Source of the DNA: Lasioglossum baleicum
Taxonomy: Eukaryota; Arthropoda; Insecta; Hymenoptera; Halictidae
Direction: 5' to 3'
Assembly (NCBI RefSeq): GCF_051020765.1
Contig: NW_027469310.1
Span: 161,745 to 225,744, forward strand
DNA: 64,000 nt
Positions 25,423 to 38,031 of the stretch are shown one piece after another. Each line of letters starts with the position of its first letter. The first letter of the stretch is position 1. The position numbers and the translations under genes are program-made. The notes below the pieces were generated by a model. The model did not search any database. It saw only the letters and a list, made by a program, of their open reading frames with translations, and was not told the DNA's origin.

Positions 25423-25952
25423 GCTAGTCGAGTAAAAACACGTGCGAGAGGATGCATCCCGCAGGCTAGTCGAGTAAAAACACGAGCGAGAGGATGCATC
25501 CCGCAGGCTAGTCGAGCAAAAACACGAGCGAGAGGATGCATCCCGCAGGCTAGTCGAGTAAAAACACGTGCGAGAGGATGCATCCCGCAGGCTAGTCGAG
25601 TAGAAACACGTGCTAGAGGATGCTTCCCGCAGGCTAGTCGAGTAAAAACACGTGCGAGATGATGCATCCCGCAGGCTAGTCGAGTAAAAACACGTGCGAG
25701 AGGATGCATCCCGCAGGCTAGTCGAGTAAAAACACGTGCGAGAGGATGCATCCCGCAGGCTAGTCGAGTAAAAACACGTGCGAGAGGATGCATCCCGCAG
25801 GCTAGTCGAGTAAAAACACGTGCGGGAGGATTCATCCCGCAGGCTATTCGAGTAAAAACACGTTCTAGAGGATGCATCCCGCAGGCTAGTCGAGTAAAAA
25901 CACGTGCTAGAGGATGCTTCCCGCAGGCTAGTCGAGTAAAAACACGTGCGAG

Positions 25953-26595
25953 GTTTTGTGGGATGCGCATGCGCAGGTTTTGTGGGATGCGCATGGCTAG
26001 TCGAGCAAAAACACGTGTGAGAGGATGCATCCCGCAGGCTAGTCGAGCAAAAACACGTGCGACAGGATGCATCCCGCAGGCTACTCGAGTAAAAACACGT
26101 GCGAGAGGATGCATCCCGCAGGCTAGTAGAGTAAAAACACGTGCGAGGTTTTGTGGGATGCGCATGCGCAGGTTTTGTGGGATGCGCATGGCTAGTCGAG
26201 CAAAAACACGTGTGAGAGGATGCATCCCGCAGGCTAGTCGAGCAAAAACACGTGCGAGAGGATGCATCCCGCAGGCTAGTCGAGTAAAAACACGTGCGAG
26301 AGGATGCATCCCGCAGGCTAGTCGAGTAAAAACACGTGCGAGAGGATGCATCCCGCAGGCTAGTCGAGTAGAAACGCGTGCGAGAGGATGCATCCCGCAG
26401 GCTAGTCGAGTAAAAACACGTGCGAGAGGATGCATCCCGCAGGCTAGTCGAGTAAAAACACGTGCGAGAGGATGCATCCCGCAGGCTAGTCGAGTAAAAA
26501 CACGTGCGAGAGGATGCTTCCCGCAGGCTAGTCGAGTAAAAACACGTGCGAGGTTTTGTGGGATGCGCATGCGCAGGTTTTGTGGGATGCGCATG
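25953..26595 (+). repeat. B-unit cluster 3, copy of cluster 1
   Basis: Inserts at 25953-25995, 26148-26190 and 26553-26595, each exactly 4235 bp after its counterpart in the cluster starting at 21718. The surrounding monomers match apart from a few single-base differences, for example CATGTGCTAG near 21667 against CACGTGCTAG near 25902, and GATGTATCCC near 22389 against GATGCATCCC near 26624. Confidence 0.95.
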
Positions 26596-29014
26596 GCTAG
26601 TCGAGCAAAAACACGTGTGAGAGGATGCATCCCGCAGGCTAGTCGAGCAAAAACACGTGCGAGAGGATGCATCCCGCAGGCTAGTCGAGTAAAAACACGT
26701 GCGTGAGGATGCATCCCGCAGGCTAGTCGAGTAAAAACACGTGCGAGAGGATGCATCCCGCAGGCTAGTCGAGTAGAAACACGTGCTAGAGGCTGCTTCC
26801 CGCAGGCTAGTCGAGTAAAAACACGTGCGAGATGATGCATCCCACAGGCTAGTCGAGTAAAAACACGTGCGAGAGGATGCATCCCGCAGGCTAGTCGAGT
26901 AAAAACACGTGCTAGAGGATGCTTCCCGCAGGCTAGTCGAGTAAAAACACGTGCGAGATGATGCATCCCGCAGGCTAGTCGAGTAAAAACACGTGCGAGA
27001 GGATGCATCCTGCAGGCTAGTCGAGTAAAAACACATGCGAGAGGATGCATCCCGCAGGCTAGTCGAGTAAAAACACGTGCGAGAGGATGCATCCCGCAGG
27101 CTAGTCGAGTAGAAACACGTGCTAGAGGATGCTTCCCGCAGGCTAGTCGAGTAAAAGCACGTGCGAGATGATGCATCCCGCAGGCTAGTCGAGTAAAAAC
27201 ACGTGCGAGAGGATGCATCCCGCAGGCTAGTCGAGTAAAAACAGGTGCGAGATTATGCATCCCGCAGGCTAGTAGAGTAAAAACACGTGCGAGAGGATGC
27301 ATCCAGCAGGCTAGTCGAGTAAAAACACGTGCGAGAGGATGCATCCCGCAGGCAAGTCGAGTAAAAACACGTGCTAGAGGATGCATCCCGCAGGCTAGTC
27401 TAGTAAAAACACGTGCGAGAGGATGCATCCCGCAGGCTAGTCGAGTAAAAACACGTGCGAGAGGATGCATCCCGCAGGCTAGTCGAGTAGAAACACGTGC
27501 TAGAGGATGCTTCCCGCAGGCTAGTCGAGTAAAAACACGTGCGAGATGATGCATCCCGCAGGCTAGTCGAGTAAAAACACGTGCGAGAGGATGCATCCCG
27601 CAGGCTAGTCGAGTAAAAACACGTGCGAGAGGATGCATCCCGCAGGCTATTCGGATAAAAACACGTGAGAGAGGATGCATCCCGCAGGCTAGTCGAGTAA
27701 AAACACGTGCGAGAGGATGCATCCCGCAGGCTAGTCGAGTAAAAACACGTGCGAGAGGATGCATCCCGCAGGCTAGTCGAGCAAAAACACGTGCGGGAGG
27801 ATGCATCCCGCAGGCTGGTCGAGTAAAAACACGTGCGAGAGGATTCATCCCGCAGGCTAGTCGAGTAAAAACACGTGCTAGAGGATGCATCCCGCAGGCT
27901 AGTCGAGTAAAAACACGTGCTAGAGGATGCATCCCGCAGGCTAGTTGAGTAAAAACACGTGCGAGAGGATGCATCCCGCAGGCTAGTCGAGTAATAACAC
28001 GTGCTAGAGGATGCATCCCGCAGGCTAGTCGAGTAAAAACACGTGCGAGAGGATGCATCCCGCAGGCTATTCGGATAAAAACACGTGGGAGAGGATGCAT
28101 CCCGCAGGCTAGTCGGTTAAAAACACGTGCGAGATGATGCATCCCGCAGGCTAGTCGAGTAAAAACACGTGCGAGAGGATGCATCCCGCAGGCTAGTCGA
28201 GTAGAAACGCGTGCGAGAGGATGCATCCCGCAGGCTAGTCGAGTAAAAACACGTGCGAGAGGATGCATCCCGCAGGCTAGTCGAGTAAAAACACGTGCGA
28301 GAGGATGCATCCCGCAGGCTAGTCGAGTAAAAACACGTGCGAGAGGATGCTTCCCGCAGGCTAGTCGAGCAAAAACACGTGCGGGAGGATGCATCCCGCA
28401 GGCTAGTCGAGTAAAAACACGTGCGAGAGGATTCATCCCGCAGGCTAGTCGAGTAAAAACACGTGCTAGAGGATGCATCCCGCAGGCTAGTCGAGTAAAA
28501 ACACGTGCTAGAGGATCCATCCCGCAGGCTAGTCGAGTAAAAACACGTGCGAGAGGATGCATCCCGCAGGCTAGTCGAGTAAAAACACGAGCGAGAGGAT
28601 GCATCCCGCAGGCTAGTCGAGCAAAAACACGAGCGAGAGGATGCATCCCGCAGGCTAGTCGAGTAAAAACACGTGCGAGAGGATGCATCCCGCAGGCTAG
28701 TCGAGTAGAAACACGTGCTAGAGGATGCTTCCCGCAGGCTAGTCGAGTAAAAACACGTGCGAGATGATGCATCCCGCAGGCTAGTCGAGTAAAAACACGT
28801 GCGAGAGGATGCATCCCGCAGGCTAGTCGAGTAAAAACACGTGCGAGAGGATGCATCCCGCATGCTAGTCGGGTAAAAACACGTGCGAGAGGATGCTTCC
28901 CGCAGGCTAGTCGAGCAAAAACACGTGCGGGAGGATGCATCCCGCAGGCTAGTCGAGTAAAGCACGTGCGAGAGGATGCTTCCCGCAGGCTAGTCGAGTA
29001 AAAACACGTGCGAG

Positions 29015-29657
29015 GTTTTGTGGGATGCGCATGCGCAGGTTTTGTGGGATGCGCATGGCTAGTCGAGCAAAAACACGTGTGAGAGGATGCATCCCGCAGG
29101 CTAGTCGAGCAAAAACACGTGCGAGAGGATGCATCCCGCAGGCTAGTCGAGTAAAAACACGTGCGAGAGGATGCATCCCGCAGGCTAGTAGAGTAAAAAC
29201 ACGTGCGAGGTTTTGTGGGATGCGCATGCGCAGGTTTTGTGGGATGCGCATGGCTAGTCGAGCAAAAACACGTGTGAGAGGATGCATCCCGCAGGCTAGT
29301 CGAGCAAAAACACGTGCGAGATGATGCATCCCGCAGGCTAGTCGAGTAAAAACACGTGCGAGAGGATGCATCCCGCAGGCTAGTCGAGTAAAAACACGTG
29401 CGAGAGGATGCATCCCGCAGGCTAGTCGAGTAGAAACGCGTGCGAGAGGATGCATCCCGCAGGCTAGTCGAGTAAAAACACGTGCGAGAGGATGCATCCC
29501 GCAGGCTAGTCGAGTAAAAACACGTGCGAGAGGATGCATCCCGCAGGCTAGTCGAGTAAAAACACGTGCGAGAGGATGCTTCCCGCAGGCTAGTCGAGTA
29601 AAAACACGTGCGAGGTTTTGTGGGATGCGCATGCGCAGGTTTTGTGGGATGCGCATG
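29015..29657 (+). repeat. B-unit cluster 4, copy of cluster 2
   Basis: Inserts at 29015-29057, 29210-29252 and 29615-29657, each 4235 bp after its counterpart in the cluster starting at 24780. The AAAGCAC 41-bp monomer precedes it near 28961. Here the third insert has the ordinary GTCGAGCAAAAAC continuation, unlike its counterpart at 25380. Confidence 0.95.
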
Positions 29658-32600
29658 GCTAGTCGAGCAAAAACACGTGTGAGAGGATGCATCCCGCAGG
29701 CTAGTCGAGCAAAAACACGTGCGAGAGGATGCATCCCGCAGGCTAGTCGAGTAAAAACACGTGCGTGAGGATGCATCCCGCAGGCTAGTCGAGTAAAAAC
29801 ACGTGCGAGAGGATGCATCCCGCAGGCTAGTCGAGTAGAAACACGTGCTAGAGGCTGCTTCCCGCAGGCTAGTCGAGTAAAAACACGTGCGAGATGATGC
29901 ATCCCGCAGGCTAGTCGAGTAAAAACACGTGCGAGAGGATGCATCCCGCAGGCTAGTCGAGTAAAAACACGTGCGTGAGGATGCATCCCGCAGGCTAGTC
30001 GAGTCAAAACACGTGCGAGAGGATGCATCCCGCAGGCTAGTCGAGTAGAAACACGTGCGAGAGGATGCATCCCGCAGGCTAGTCGAGTAAAAACACGTGC
30101 GAGAGGATGCATCCCGCAGGCTAGTCGAGTAAAAACACGTGCGAGAGGATGCATCCCGCAGGCTAGTCGAGTAAAAACACGTGCGAGAGGACGCATCCCG
30201 CAGGCTAGTCGAGTAAAAACACGTGCGAGAGGATGCATCCCGCAGGCTAGTCGGGCAAAAACACGTGCGAGAGGATGCACCCCGCAGGCTAGTAGAGTAA
30301 AAACACGTGTCAGAGGATGCATCCCGCAGGCTAGTCGAGTAAAAACACGTGCGAGAGGATGCATCCCGCAGGCTAGTCGAGTAAAAACGCGTGCGAGAGG
30401 ATGCATCCCGCAGGCTAGTCGAGTAAAAACACGTGCGAGAGGATGCATCCCGCAGGCTAGTCGAGCAAAAACACGTGCGAGAGGATGCATCCCGCAGGGC
30501 TAGTCGAGTAAAAACACGTGCGAGAGGATGCATCCCGCAGGCTAGTCGAGCAAAAACACGTGATAGAGGATGCATCCCGCAGGCTAGTCGAGTAAAAACA
30601 CGTGCTAGAGGATGCATCCCGCAGGCTAGTCGAGTAAAAACACGTGCGAGAGGGTGCATCCCGCAGGCTAGTCGAGTAAAAACACGTGCGAGAGGATGCA
30701 TCCCGCAGGCTAGTCGTGTAAAAACACGTGCGAGAGGATGCATCCCGCAGGCTAGTCGAGTAAAAACACGTGCGAGAGGATGCATCCCGCAGGCTAGTCG
30801 AGTAGAAACACGTGCTAGAGGATGCTTCCCGCAGGCTAGTCGAGTAAAAACACGTGCGAGATGATGCATCCCGCAGGCTAGTCGAGTAAAAACACGTGCG
30901 AGAGGATGCATCCCGCAGGCTAGTCGAGTAAAAACAGGTGCGAGATTATGCATCCCGCAGGCTAGTAGAGTAAAAACACGTGCGAGAGGATGCATCCAGC
31001 AGGCTAGTCGAGTAAAAACACGTGCGAGAGGATGCATCCCGCAGGCAAGTCGAGTAAAAACACGTGCTAGAGGATGCATCCCGCAGGCTAGTCGAGTAAA
31101 AACACGTGCGAGAGGATGCATCCCGCAGGCAAGTCGAGTAAAAACACGTGCTAGAGGATGCATCCCGCAGGCTAGCCGAGTAAAAACACGTGCGAGAGGA
31201 TGCATCCCGCAGGCTAGTCGAGTAAAAACACGTGCGAGAGGATGCATCCCGCAGGCTAGTCGAGTAGAAACACGTGCTAGAGGATGCTTCCCGCAGGCTA
31301 GTCGAGTAAAAACACGTGCGAGATGATGCATCCCGCAGGCTAGTCGAGTAAAAACACGTGCGAGAGGATGCATCCTGCAGGCTAGTCGAGTAAAAACACA
31401 TGCGAGAGGATGCATCCCGCAGGCTAGTCGAGTAAAAACACGTGCGAGAGGATGCATCCCGCAGGCTAGTCGAGTAGAAACACGTGCTAGAGGATGCTTC
31501 CCGCAGGCTAGTCAAGTAAAAACACGTGCGAGATGATGCATCCCGCAGGCTAGTCGAGTAAAAACACGTGCGAGAGGATGCATCCCGCAGGCTAGTCGAG
31601 TAAAAACAGGTGCGAGATTATGCATCCCGCAGGCTAGTAGAGTAAAAACACGTGCGAGAGGATGCATCCAGCAGGCTAGTCGAGTAAAAACACGTGCGAG
31701 AGGATGCATCCCGCAGGCAAGTCGAGTAAAAACACGTGCTAGAGGATGCATCCCGCAGGCTAGTCGAGTAAAAACACGTGCGAGAGGATGCATCCCGCAG
31801 GCTAGTCGAGTAAAAACACGTGCGAGAGGATGCATCCCGCAGGCTAGTCGAGTAGAAACACGTGCTAGAGGATGCTTCCCGCAGGCTAGTCGAGTAAAAA
31901 CACGTGCGAGATGATGCATCCCGCAGGCTAGTCGAGTAAAAACACGTGCGAGAGGATGCATCCCGCAGGCTAGTCGAGTAAAAACACGTGCGAGAGGATG
32001 CATCCCGCAGGCTATTCGGATAAAAACACGTGAGAGAGGATGCATCCCGCAGGCTAGTCGAGTAATAACACGTGCGAGAGGATGCATCCCGCAGGCTAGT
32101 CGAGTAAAAACACGTGCGAGAGGATGCATCCCGCAGGCTAGTCGAGCAAAAACACGTGCGGGAGGATGCATCCCGCAGGCTGGTCGAGTAAAAACACGTG
32201 CGGGAGGATTCATCCCGCAGGCTATTCGAGTAAAAACACGTTCTAGAGGATGCATCCCGCAGGCTAGTCGAGTAAAAACACGTGCTAGAGGATGCATCCC
32301 GCAGGCTAGTTGAGTAAAAACACGTGCGAGAGGATGCATCCCGCAGGCTAGTCGAGTAAAAACACGTGCTAGAGGATGCATCCCGCAGGCTAGTCGAGTA
32401 AAAACACGTGCGAGAGGATGCATCCCGCAGGCTATTCGGATAAAAACACGTGAGAGAGGATGCATCCCGCAGGCTAGTCGGTTAAAAACACGTGCGAGAT
32501 GATGCATCCCGCAGGCTAGTCGAGTAAAAACACGTGCGAGAGGATGCATCCCGCAGGCTAGTCGAGTAGAAACGCGTGCGAGAGGATGCATCCCGCAGGC

Positions 32601-33463
32601 TAGTCGAGTAAAAACACGTGCGAGAGGATGCATCCCGCAGGCTAGTCGAGTAAAAACACGTGCGAGAGGATGCATCCCGCAGGCTAGTCGAGTAAAAACA
32701 CGTGCGAGAGGATGCATCCCGCAGGCTAGTCGAGTAAAAACACGTGCGAGAGGATGCATCCCGCATGCTAGTCGGGTAATAACACGTGCGAGAGGATGCT
32801 TCCCGCAGGCTAGTCGAGCAAAAACACGTGCCGGAGGATGCATCCCGCAGGCTAGTCGAGTAAAAACACGTGCGAGAGGATTCATCCCGCAGGCTAGTCG
32901 AGTAAAAACACGTACTAGAGGATGCATCCCGCAGGCTAGTCGAGTAAAAACACGTGCTAGAGGATCCATCCCGCAGGCTAGTCGAGTAAAAACACGTGCG
33001 AGAGGATGCATCCCGCAGGCTAGTCGAGTAAAAACACGAGCGAGAGGATGCATCCCGCAGGCTAGTCGAGCAAAAACACGAGCGAGAGGATGCATCCCGC
33101 AGGCTAGTCGAGTAAAAACACGTGCGAGAGGATGCATCCCGCAGGCTAGTCGAGTAGAAACACGTGCTAGAGGATGCTTCCCGCAGGCTAGTCGAGTAAA
33201 AACACGTGCGAGATGATGCATCCCGCAGGCTAGTCGAGTAAAAACACGTGCGAGAGGATGCATCCCGCAGGCTAGTCGAGTAAAAACACGTGCGAGAGGA
33301 TGCATCCCGCATGCTAGTCGGGTAAAAACACGTGCGAGAGGATGCTTCCCGCAGGCTAGTCGAGCAAAAACACGTGCGGGAGGATGCATCCCGCAGGCTA
33401 GTCGAGTAAAGCACGTGCGAGAGGATGCTTCCCGCAGGCTAGTCGAGTAAAAACACGTGCGAG

Positions 33464-33701
33464 GTTTTGTGGGATGCGCATGCGCAGGTTTTGTGGGATG
33501 CGCATGGCTAGTCGAGCAAAAACACGTGTGAGAGGATGCATCCCGCAGGCTAGTCGAGCAAAAACACGTGCGAGAGGATGCATCCCGCAGGCTAGTCGAG
33601 TAAAAACACGTGCGAGAGGATGCATCCCGCAGGCTAGTAGAGTAAAAACACGTGCGAGGTTTTGTGGGATGCGCATGCGCAGGTTTTGTGGGATGCGCAT
33701 G
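33464..33701 (+). repeat. B-unit cluster 5 (two inserts, 195 spacing)
   Basis: Inserts at 33464-33506 and 33659-33701, preceded by the AAAGCAC 41-bp monomer near 33409. This pair lacks a third insert. It is the first member of a 1103-bp local duplication with the pair at 34567. Confidence 0.95.
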
Positions 33702-34566
33702 GCTAGTCGAGCAAAAACACGTGTGAGAGGATGCATCCCGCAGGCTAGTCGAGCAAAAACACGTGCGAGAGGATGCATCCCGCAGGCTAGTCGAGTAAAA
33801 ACACGTGCGAGAGGATGCATCCCGCAGGCTAGTCGAGTAAAAACACGTGCGAGAGGATGCATCCCGCATGCTAGTCGGGTAATAACACGTGCGAGAGGAT
33901 GCTTCCCGCAGGCTAGTCGAGCAAAAACACGTGCCGGAGGATGCATCCCGCAGGCTAGTCGAGTAAAAACACGTGCGAGAGGATTCATCCCGCAGGCTAG
34001 TCGAGTAAAAACACGTGCTAGAGGATGCATCCCGCAGGCTAGTCGAGTAAAAACACGTGCTAGAGGATCCATCCCGCAGGCTAGTCGAGTAAAAACACGT
34101 GCGAGAGGATGCATCCCGCAGGCTAGTCGAGTAAAAACACGAGCGAGAGGATGCATCCCGCAGGCTAGTCGAGCAAAAACACGAGCGAGAGGATGCATCC
34201 CGCAGGCTAGTCGAGTAAAAACACGTGCGAGAGGATGCATCCCGCAGGCTAGTCGAGTAGAAACACGTGCTAGAGGATGCTTCCCGCAGGCTAGTCGAGT
34301 AAAAACACGTGCGAGATGATGCATCCCGCAGGCTAGTCGAGTAAAAACACGTGCGAGAGGATGCATCCCGCAGGCTAGTCGAGTAAAAACACGTGCGAGA
34401 GGATGCATCCCGCATGCTAGTCGGGTAAAAACACGTGCGAGAGGATGCTTCCCGCAGGCTAGTCGAGCAAAAACACGTGCGGGAGGATGCATCCCGCAGG
34501 CTAGTCGAGTAAAGCACGTGCGAGAGGATGCTTCCCGCAGGCTAGTCGAGTAAAAACACGTGCGAG

Positions 34567-34804
34567 GTTTTGTGGGATGCGCATGCGCAGGTTTTGTGGG
34601 ATGCGCATGGCTAGTCGAGCAAAAACACGTGTGAGAGGATGCATCCCGCAGGCTAGTCGAGCAAAAACACGTGCGAGAGGATGCATCCCGCAGGCTAGTC
34701 GAGTAAAAACACGTGCGAGAGGATGCATCCCGCAGGCTAGTAGAGTAAAAACACGTGCGAGGTTTTGTGGGATGCGCATGCGCAGGTTTTGTGGGATGCG
34801 CATG
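34567..34804 (+). repeat. B-unit cluster 6 (two inserts, 195 spacing)
   Basis: Inserts at 34567-34609 and 34762-34804, exactly 1103 bp after the previous pair, with the AAAGCAC monomer near 34512. Its downstream A units differ from those after the previous pair, which places the right edge of the duplicated block near 34970. Confidence 0.95.
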
Positions 34805-35099
34805 GCTAGTCGAGCAAAAACACGTGTGAGAGGATGCATCCCGCAGGCTAGTCGAGCAAAAACACGTGCGAGAGGATGCATCCCGCAGGCTAGTCGAGTA
34901 AAAACACGTGCGAGAGGATGCATCCCGCAGGCTAGTCGAGTAAAAACACGTGCGAGAGGATGCATCCCGCAGGCTAGTCGAGTAGAAACACGTGCTAGAG
35001 GATGCTTCCCGCAGGCTAGTCGAGTAAAAACACGTGCGAGATGATGCATCCCGCAGGCTAGTCGAGTAAAAACACGTGCGAGAGGATGCATCCCGCAGG

Positions 35100-35400
35100 C
35101 TAGTCGAGTAAAAACAGGTGCGAGATTATGCATCCCGCAGGCTAGTAGAGTAAAAACACGTGCGAGAGGATGCATCCAGCAGGCTAGTCGAGTAAAAACA
35201 CGTGCGAGAGGATGCATCCCGCAGGCTAGTCGAGTAAAAACACGTGCGAGAGGATGCATCCCGCAGGCTAGTCGAGTAAAAACAGGTGCGAGATTATGCA
35301 TCCCGCAGGCTAGTAGAGTAAAAACACGTGCGAGAGGATGCATCCAGCAGGCTAGTCGAGTAAAAACACGTGCGAGAGGATGCATCCCGCAGGCAAGTCG
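35100..35400. repeat. 168-bp local tandem duplication
   Basis: The landmark pair CAGGTGCGAGATTATG followed by ATCCAGCAGG occurs at about 35115 and again exactly 168 bp (four monomers) later at about 35283. Elsewhere I see no second copy so close, which suggests a small recent slippage or exchange event. Confidence 0.85.
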
Positions 35401-36454
35401 AGTAAAAACACGTGCTAGAGGATGCATCCCGCAGGCTAGTCGAGTAAAAACACGTGCGAGAGGATGCATCCCGCAGGCTAGTCGAGTAAAAACACGTGCG
35501 AGAGGATGCATCCCGCAGGCTAGTCGAGTAGAAACACGTGCTAGAGGATGCTTCCCGCAGGCTAGTCGAGTAAAAACACGTGCGAGATGATGCATCCCGC
35601 AGGCTAGTCGAGTAAAAACACGTGCGAGAGGATGCATCCCGCAGGCTACTCGAGTAAAAACACGTGCGAGAGGATGCATCCCGCAGGCTATTCGGATAAA
35701 AACACGTGAGAGAGGATGCATCCCGCAGGCTAGTCGAGTAAAAACACGTGCGAGAGGATGCATCCCGCAGGCTAGTCGAGTAAAAACACGTGCGAGAGGA
35801 TGCATCCCGCAGGCTAGTCGAGCAAAAACACGTGCGGGAGGATGCATCCCGCAGGCTGGTCGAGTAAAAACACGTGCGGGAGGATTCATCCCGCAGGCTA
35901 TTCGAGTAAAAACACGTTCTAGAGGATGCATCCCGCCGGCTAGTCGAGTAAAAACACGTGCTAGAGGATGCATCCCGCAGGCTAGTCGAGTAAAAACACG
36001 TGCGAGAGGATGCATCCCGCAGGCTATTCGGATAAAAACACGTGAGAGAGGATGCATCCCGCAGGCTAGTCGGTTAAAAACACGTGCGAGATGATGCATC
36101 CCGCAGGCTAGTCGAGTAAAAACACGTGCGAGAGGATGCATCCCGCAGGCTAGTCGAGTAGAAACGCGTGCGAGAGGATGCATCCCGCAGGATAGTCGAG
36201 TAAAAACACGTGCGAGAGGATGCATCCCGCAGGCTAGTCGAGTAAAAACACGTGCGAGAGGATGCATCCCGCATGCTAGTCGGGTAATAACACGTGCGAG
36301 AGGATGCTTCCCGCAGGCTAGTCGAGCAAAAACACGTGCCGGAGGATGCATCCCGCAGGCTAGTCGAGTAAAAACACGTGCGAGAGGATTCATCCCGCAG
36401 GCTAGTCGAGTAAAAACACGTGCTAGAGGATGCATCCCGCAGGCTAGTCGAGTA

Positions 36455-36625
36455 AAAACACGAGCGAGAGGATGCATCCCGCAGGCTAGTCGAGCAAAAA
36501 CACGAGCGAGAGGATGCATCCCGCAGGCTAGTCGAGTAAAAACACGAGCGAGAGGATGCATCCCGCAGGCTAGTCGAGCAAAAACACGAGCGAGAGGATG
36601 CATCCCGCAGGCTAGTCGAGTAAAA
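36455..36625. repeat. Four consecutive CACGAG monomers
   Basis: Other blocks have a pair of units with CACGAG, the first preceded by GTAAAAA and the second by GCAAAAA. Here the pair is present twice in tandem, alternating GTAAAAA and GCAAAAA. This is an 84-bp duplication. All four junctions lack the CACGTG palindrome. Confidence 0.88.
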
Positions 36626-36971
36626 ACACGTGCGAGAGGATGCATTCCGCAGGCTAGTCGAGTAGAAACACGTGCTAGAGGATGCTTCCCGCAGGCTAGT
36701 CGAGTAAAAACACGTGCGAGATGATGCATCCCGCAGGCTAGTCGAGTAAAAACACGTGCGAGAGGATGCATCCCGCAGGCTAGTCGAGTAAAAACACGTG
36801 CGAGAGGATGCATCCCGCATGCTAGTCGGGTAAAAACACGTGCGAGAGGATGCTTCCCGCAGGCTAGTCGAGCAAAAACACGTGCGGGAGGATGCATCCC
36901 GCAGGCTAGTCGAGTAAAGCACGTGCGAGAGGATGCTTCCCGCAGGCTAGTCGAGTAAAAACACGTGCGAG

Positions 36972-37292
36972 GTTTTGTGGGATGCGCATGCGCAGGTTTT
37001 GTGGGATGCGCATGGCTAGTCGAGCAAAAACACGTGTGAGAGGATGCATCCCGCAGGCTAGTCGAGCAAAAACACGTGCGAGAGGATGCATCCCGCAGGC
37101 TAGTCGAGTAAAGCACGTGCGAGAGGATGCATCCCGCAGGCTAGTCGAGTAAAAACACGTGCGAGAGGATTCATCCCGCAGGCTAGTCGAGTAAAAACAC
37201 GTGCTAGAGGATGCATCCCGCAGGCTAGTCGAGTAAAAACACGTGCGAGGTTTTGTGGGATGCGCATGCGCAGGTTTTGTGGGATGCGCATG
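36972..37292 (+). repeat. B-unit cluster 7 (two inserts, 278 spacing)
   Basis: Inserts at 36972-37014 and 37250-37292. An AAAGCAC 41-bp monomer precedes the first (near 36917), and a second such monomer lies between the two (near 37111). That accounts for the 278-bp spacing, one short of a whole-monomer value. The second insert is followed by GTGCGAGAGG rather than the usual GTGTGAGAGG, so it also looks like a recombinant unit. Confidence 0.93.
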
Positions 37293-38031
37293 GCTAGTCG
37301 AGCAAAAACACGTGCGAGAGGATGCATTCCGCAGGCTAGTCGAGTAGAAACACGTGCTAGAGGATGCTTCCCGCAGGCTAGTCGAGTAAAAACACGTGCG
37401 AGATGATGCATCCCGCAGGCTAGTCGAGTAAAAACACGTGCGAGAGGATTCATCCCGCAGGCTAGTCGAGTAAAAACACGTGCTAGAGGATGCATCCCGC
37501 AGGCTAGTCGAGTAAAAACACGTGCTAGAGGATCCATCCCGCAGGCTAGTCGAGTAAAAACACGTGCGAGAGGATGCATCCCGCAGGATAGTCGAGTAAA
37601 AACACGAGCGAGAGGATGCATCCCGCAGGCTAGTCGAGCAAAAACACGAGCGAGAGGATGCATCCCGCAGGCTAGTCGAGTAAAAACACGTGCGAGAGGA
37701 TGCATTCCGCAGGCTAGTCGAGTAGAAACACGTGCTAGAGGATGCTTCCCGCAGGCTAGTCGAGTAAAAACACGTGCGAGATGATGCATCCCGCAGGCTA
37801 GTCGAGTAAAAACACGTGCGAGAGGATGCATCCCGCAGGCTAGTCGAGTAAAAACACGTGCGAGAGGATGCATCCCGCATGCTAGTCGGGTAAAAACACG
37901 TGCGAGAGGATGCTTCCCGCAGGCTAGTCGAGCAAAAACACGTGCGGGAGGATGCATCCCGCAGGCTAGTCGAGTAAAGCACGTGCGAGAGGATGCTTCC
38001 CGCAGGCTAGTCGAGTAAAAACACGTGCGAG

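Larger units (their letters stand above)
25423..29657. repeat. 4235-bp higher-order repeat, copy 2
   Basis: Direct continuation of copy 1. Homology to copy 1 runs from 21188/25423 to 25432/29667. Both ends lie at the right edge of a B insert. The start of copy 2 is the junction where B is followed by an ordinary GTCGAGTAAAAAC unit, which shows that the duplication joined the end of one B unit to a monomer that was not originally next to B. Confidence 0.93.
32660..34970. repeat. 1103-bp local tandem duplication
   Basis: About 32660-33760 is repeated at +1103 bp to about 34970. Matching landmarks are GCATGCTAGTCGGGTAATAAC (near 32765 and 33868), GTGCCGGAGG, two adjacent CACGAG units, the AAAGCAC 41-bp unit (33409 and 34512) and two B inserts. 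The length equals one 41-bp unit, two 69-bp units and 22 A units. One difference is CACGTACTAG near 32911 in the first copy only. Confidence 0.85.

Noticed and set aside
16876..27036. A 3,386-codon reverse-strand open frame, and dozens of others of 90-2,434 codons, as repeat-protein genes
   Set aside because: They consist only of 14-residue translations of the satellite with no non-repeat domain, signal peptide or separate start region. Equivalent open frames exist in three frames at once, and they switch peptide wherever a 41- or 43-bp unit occurs.
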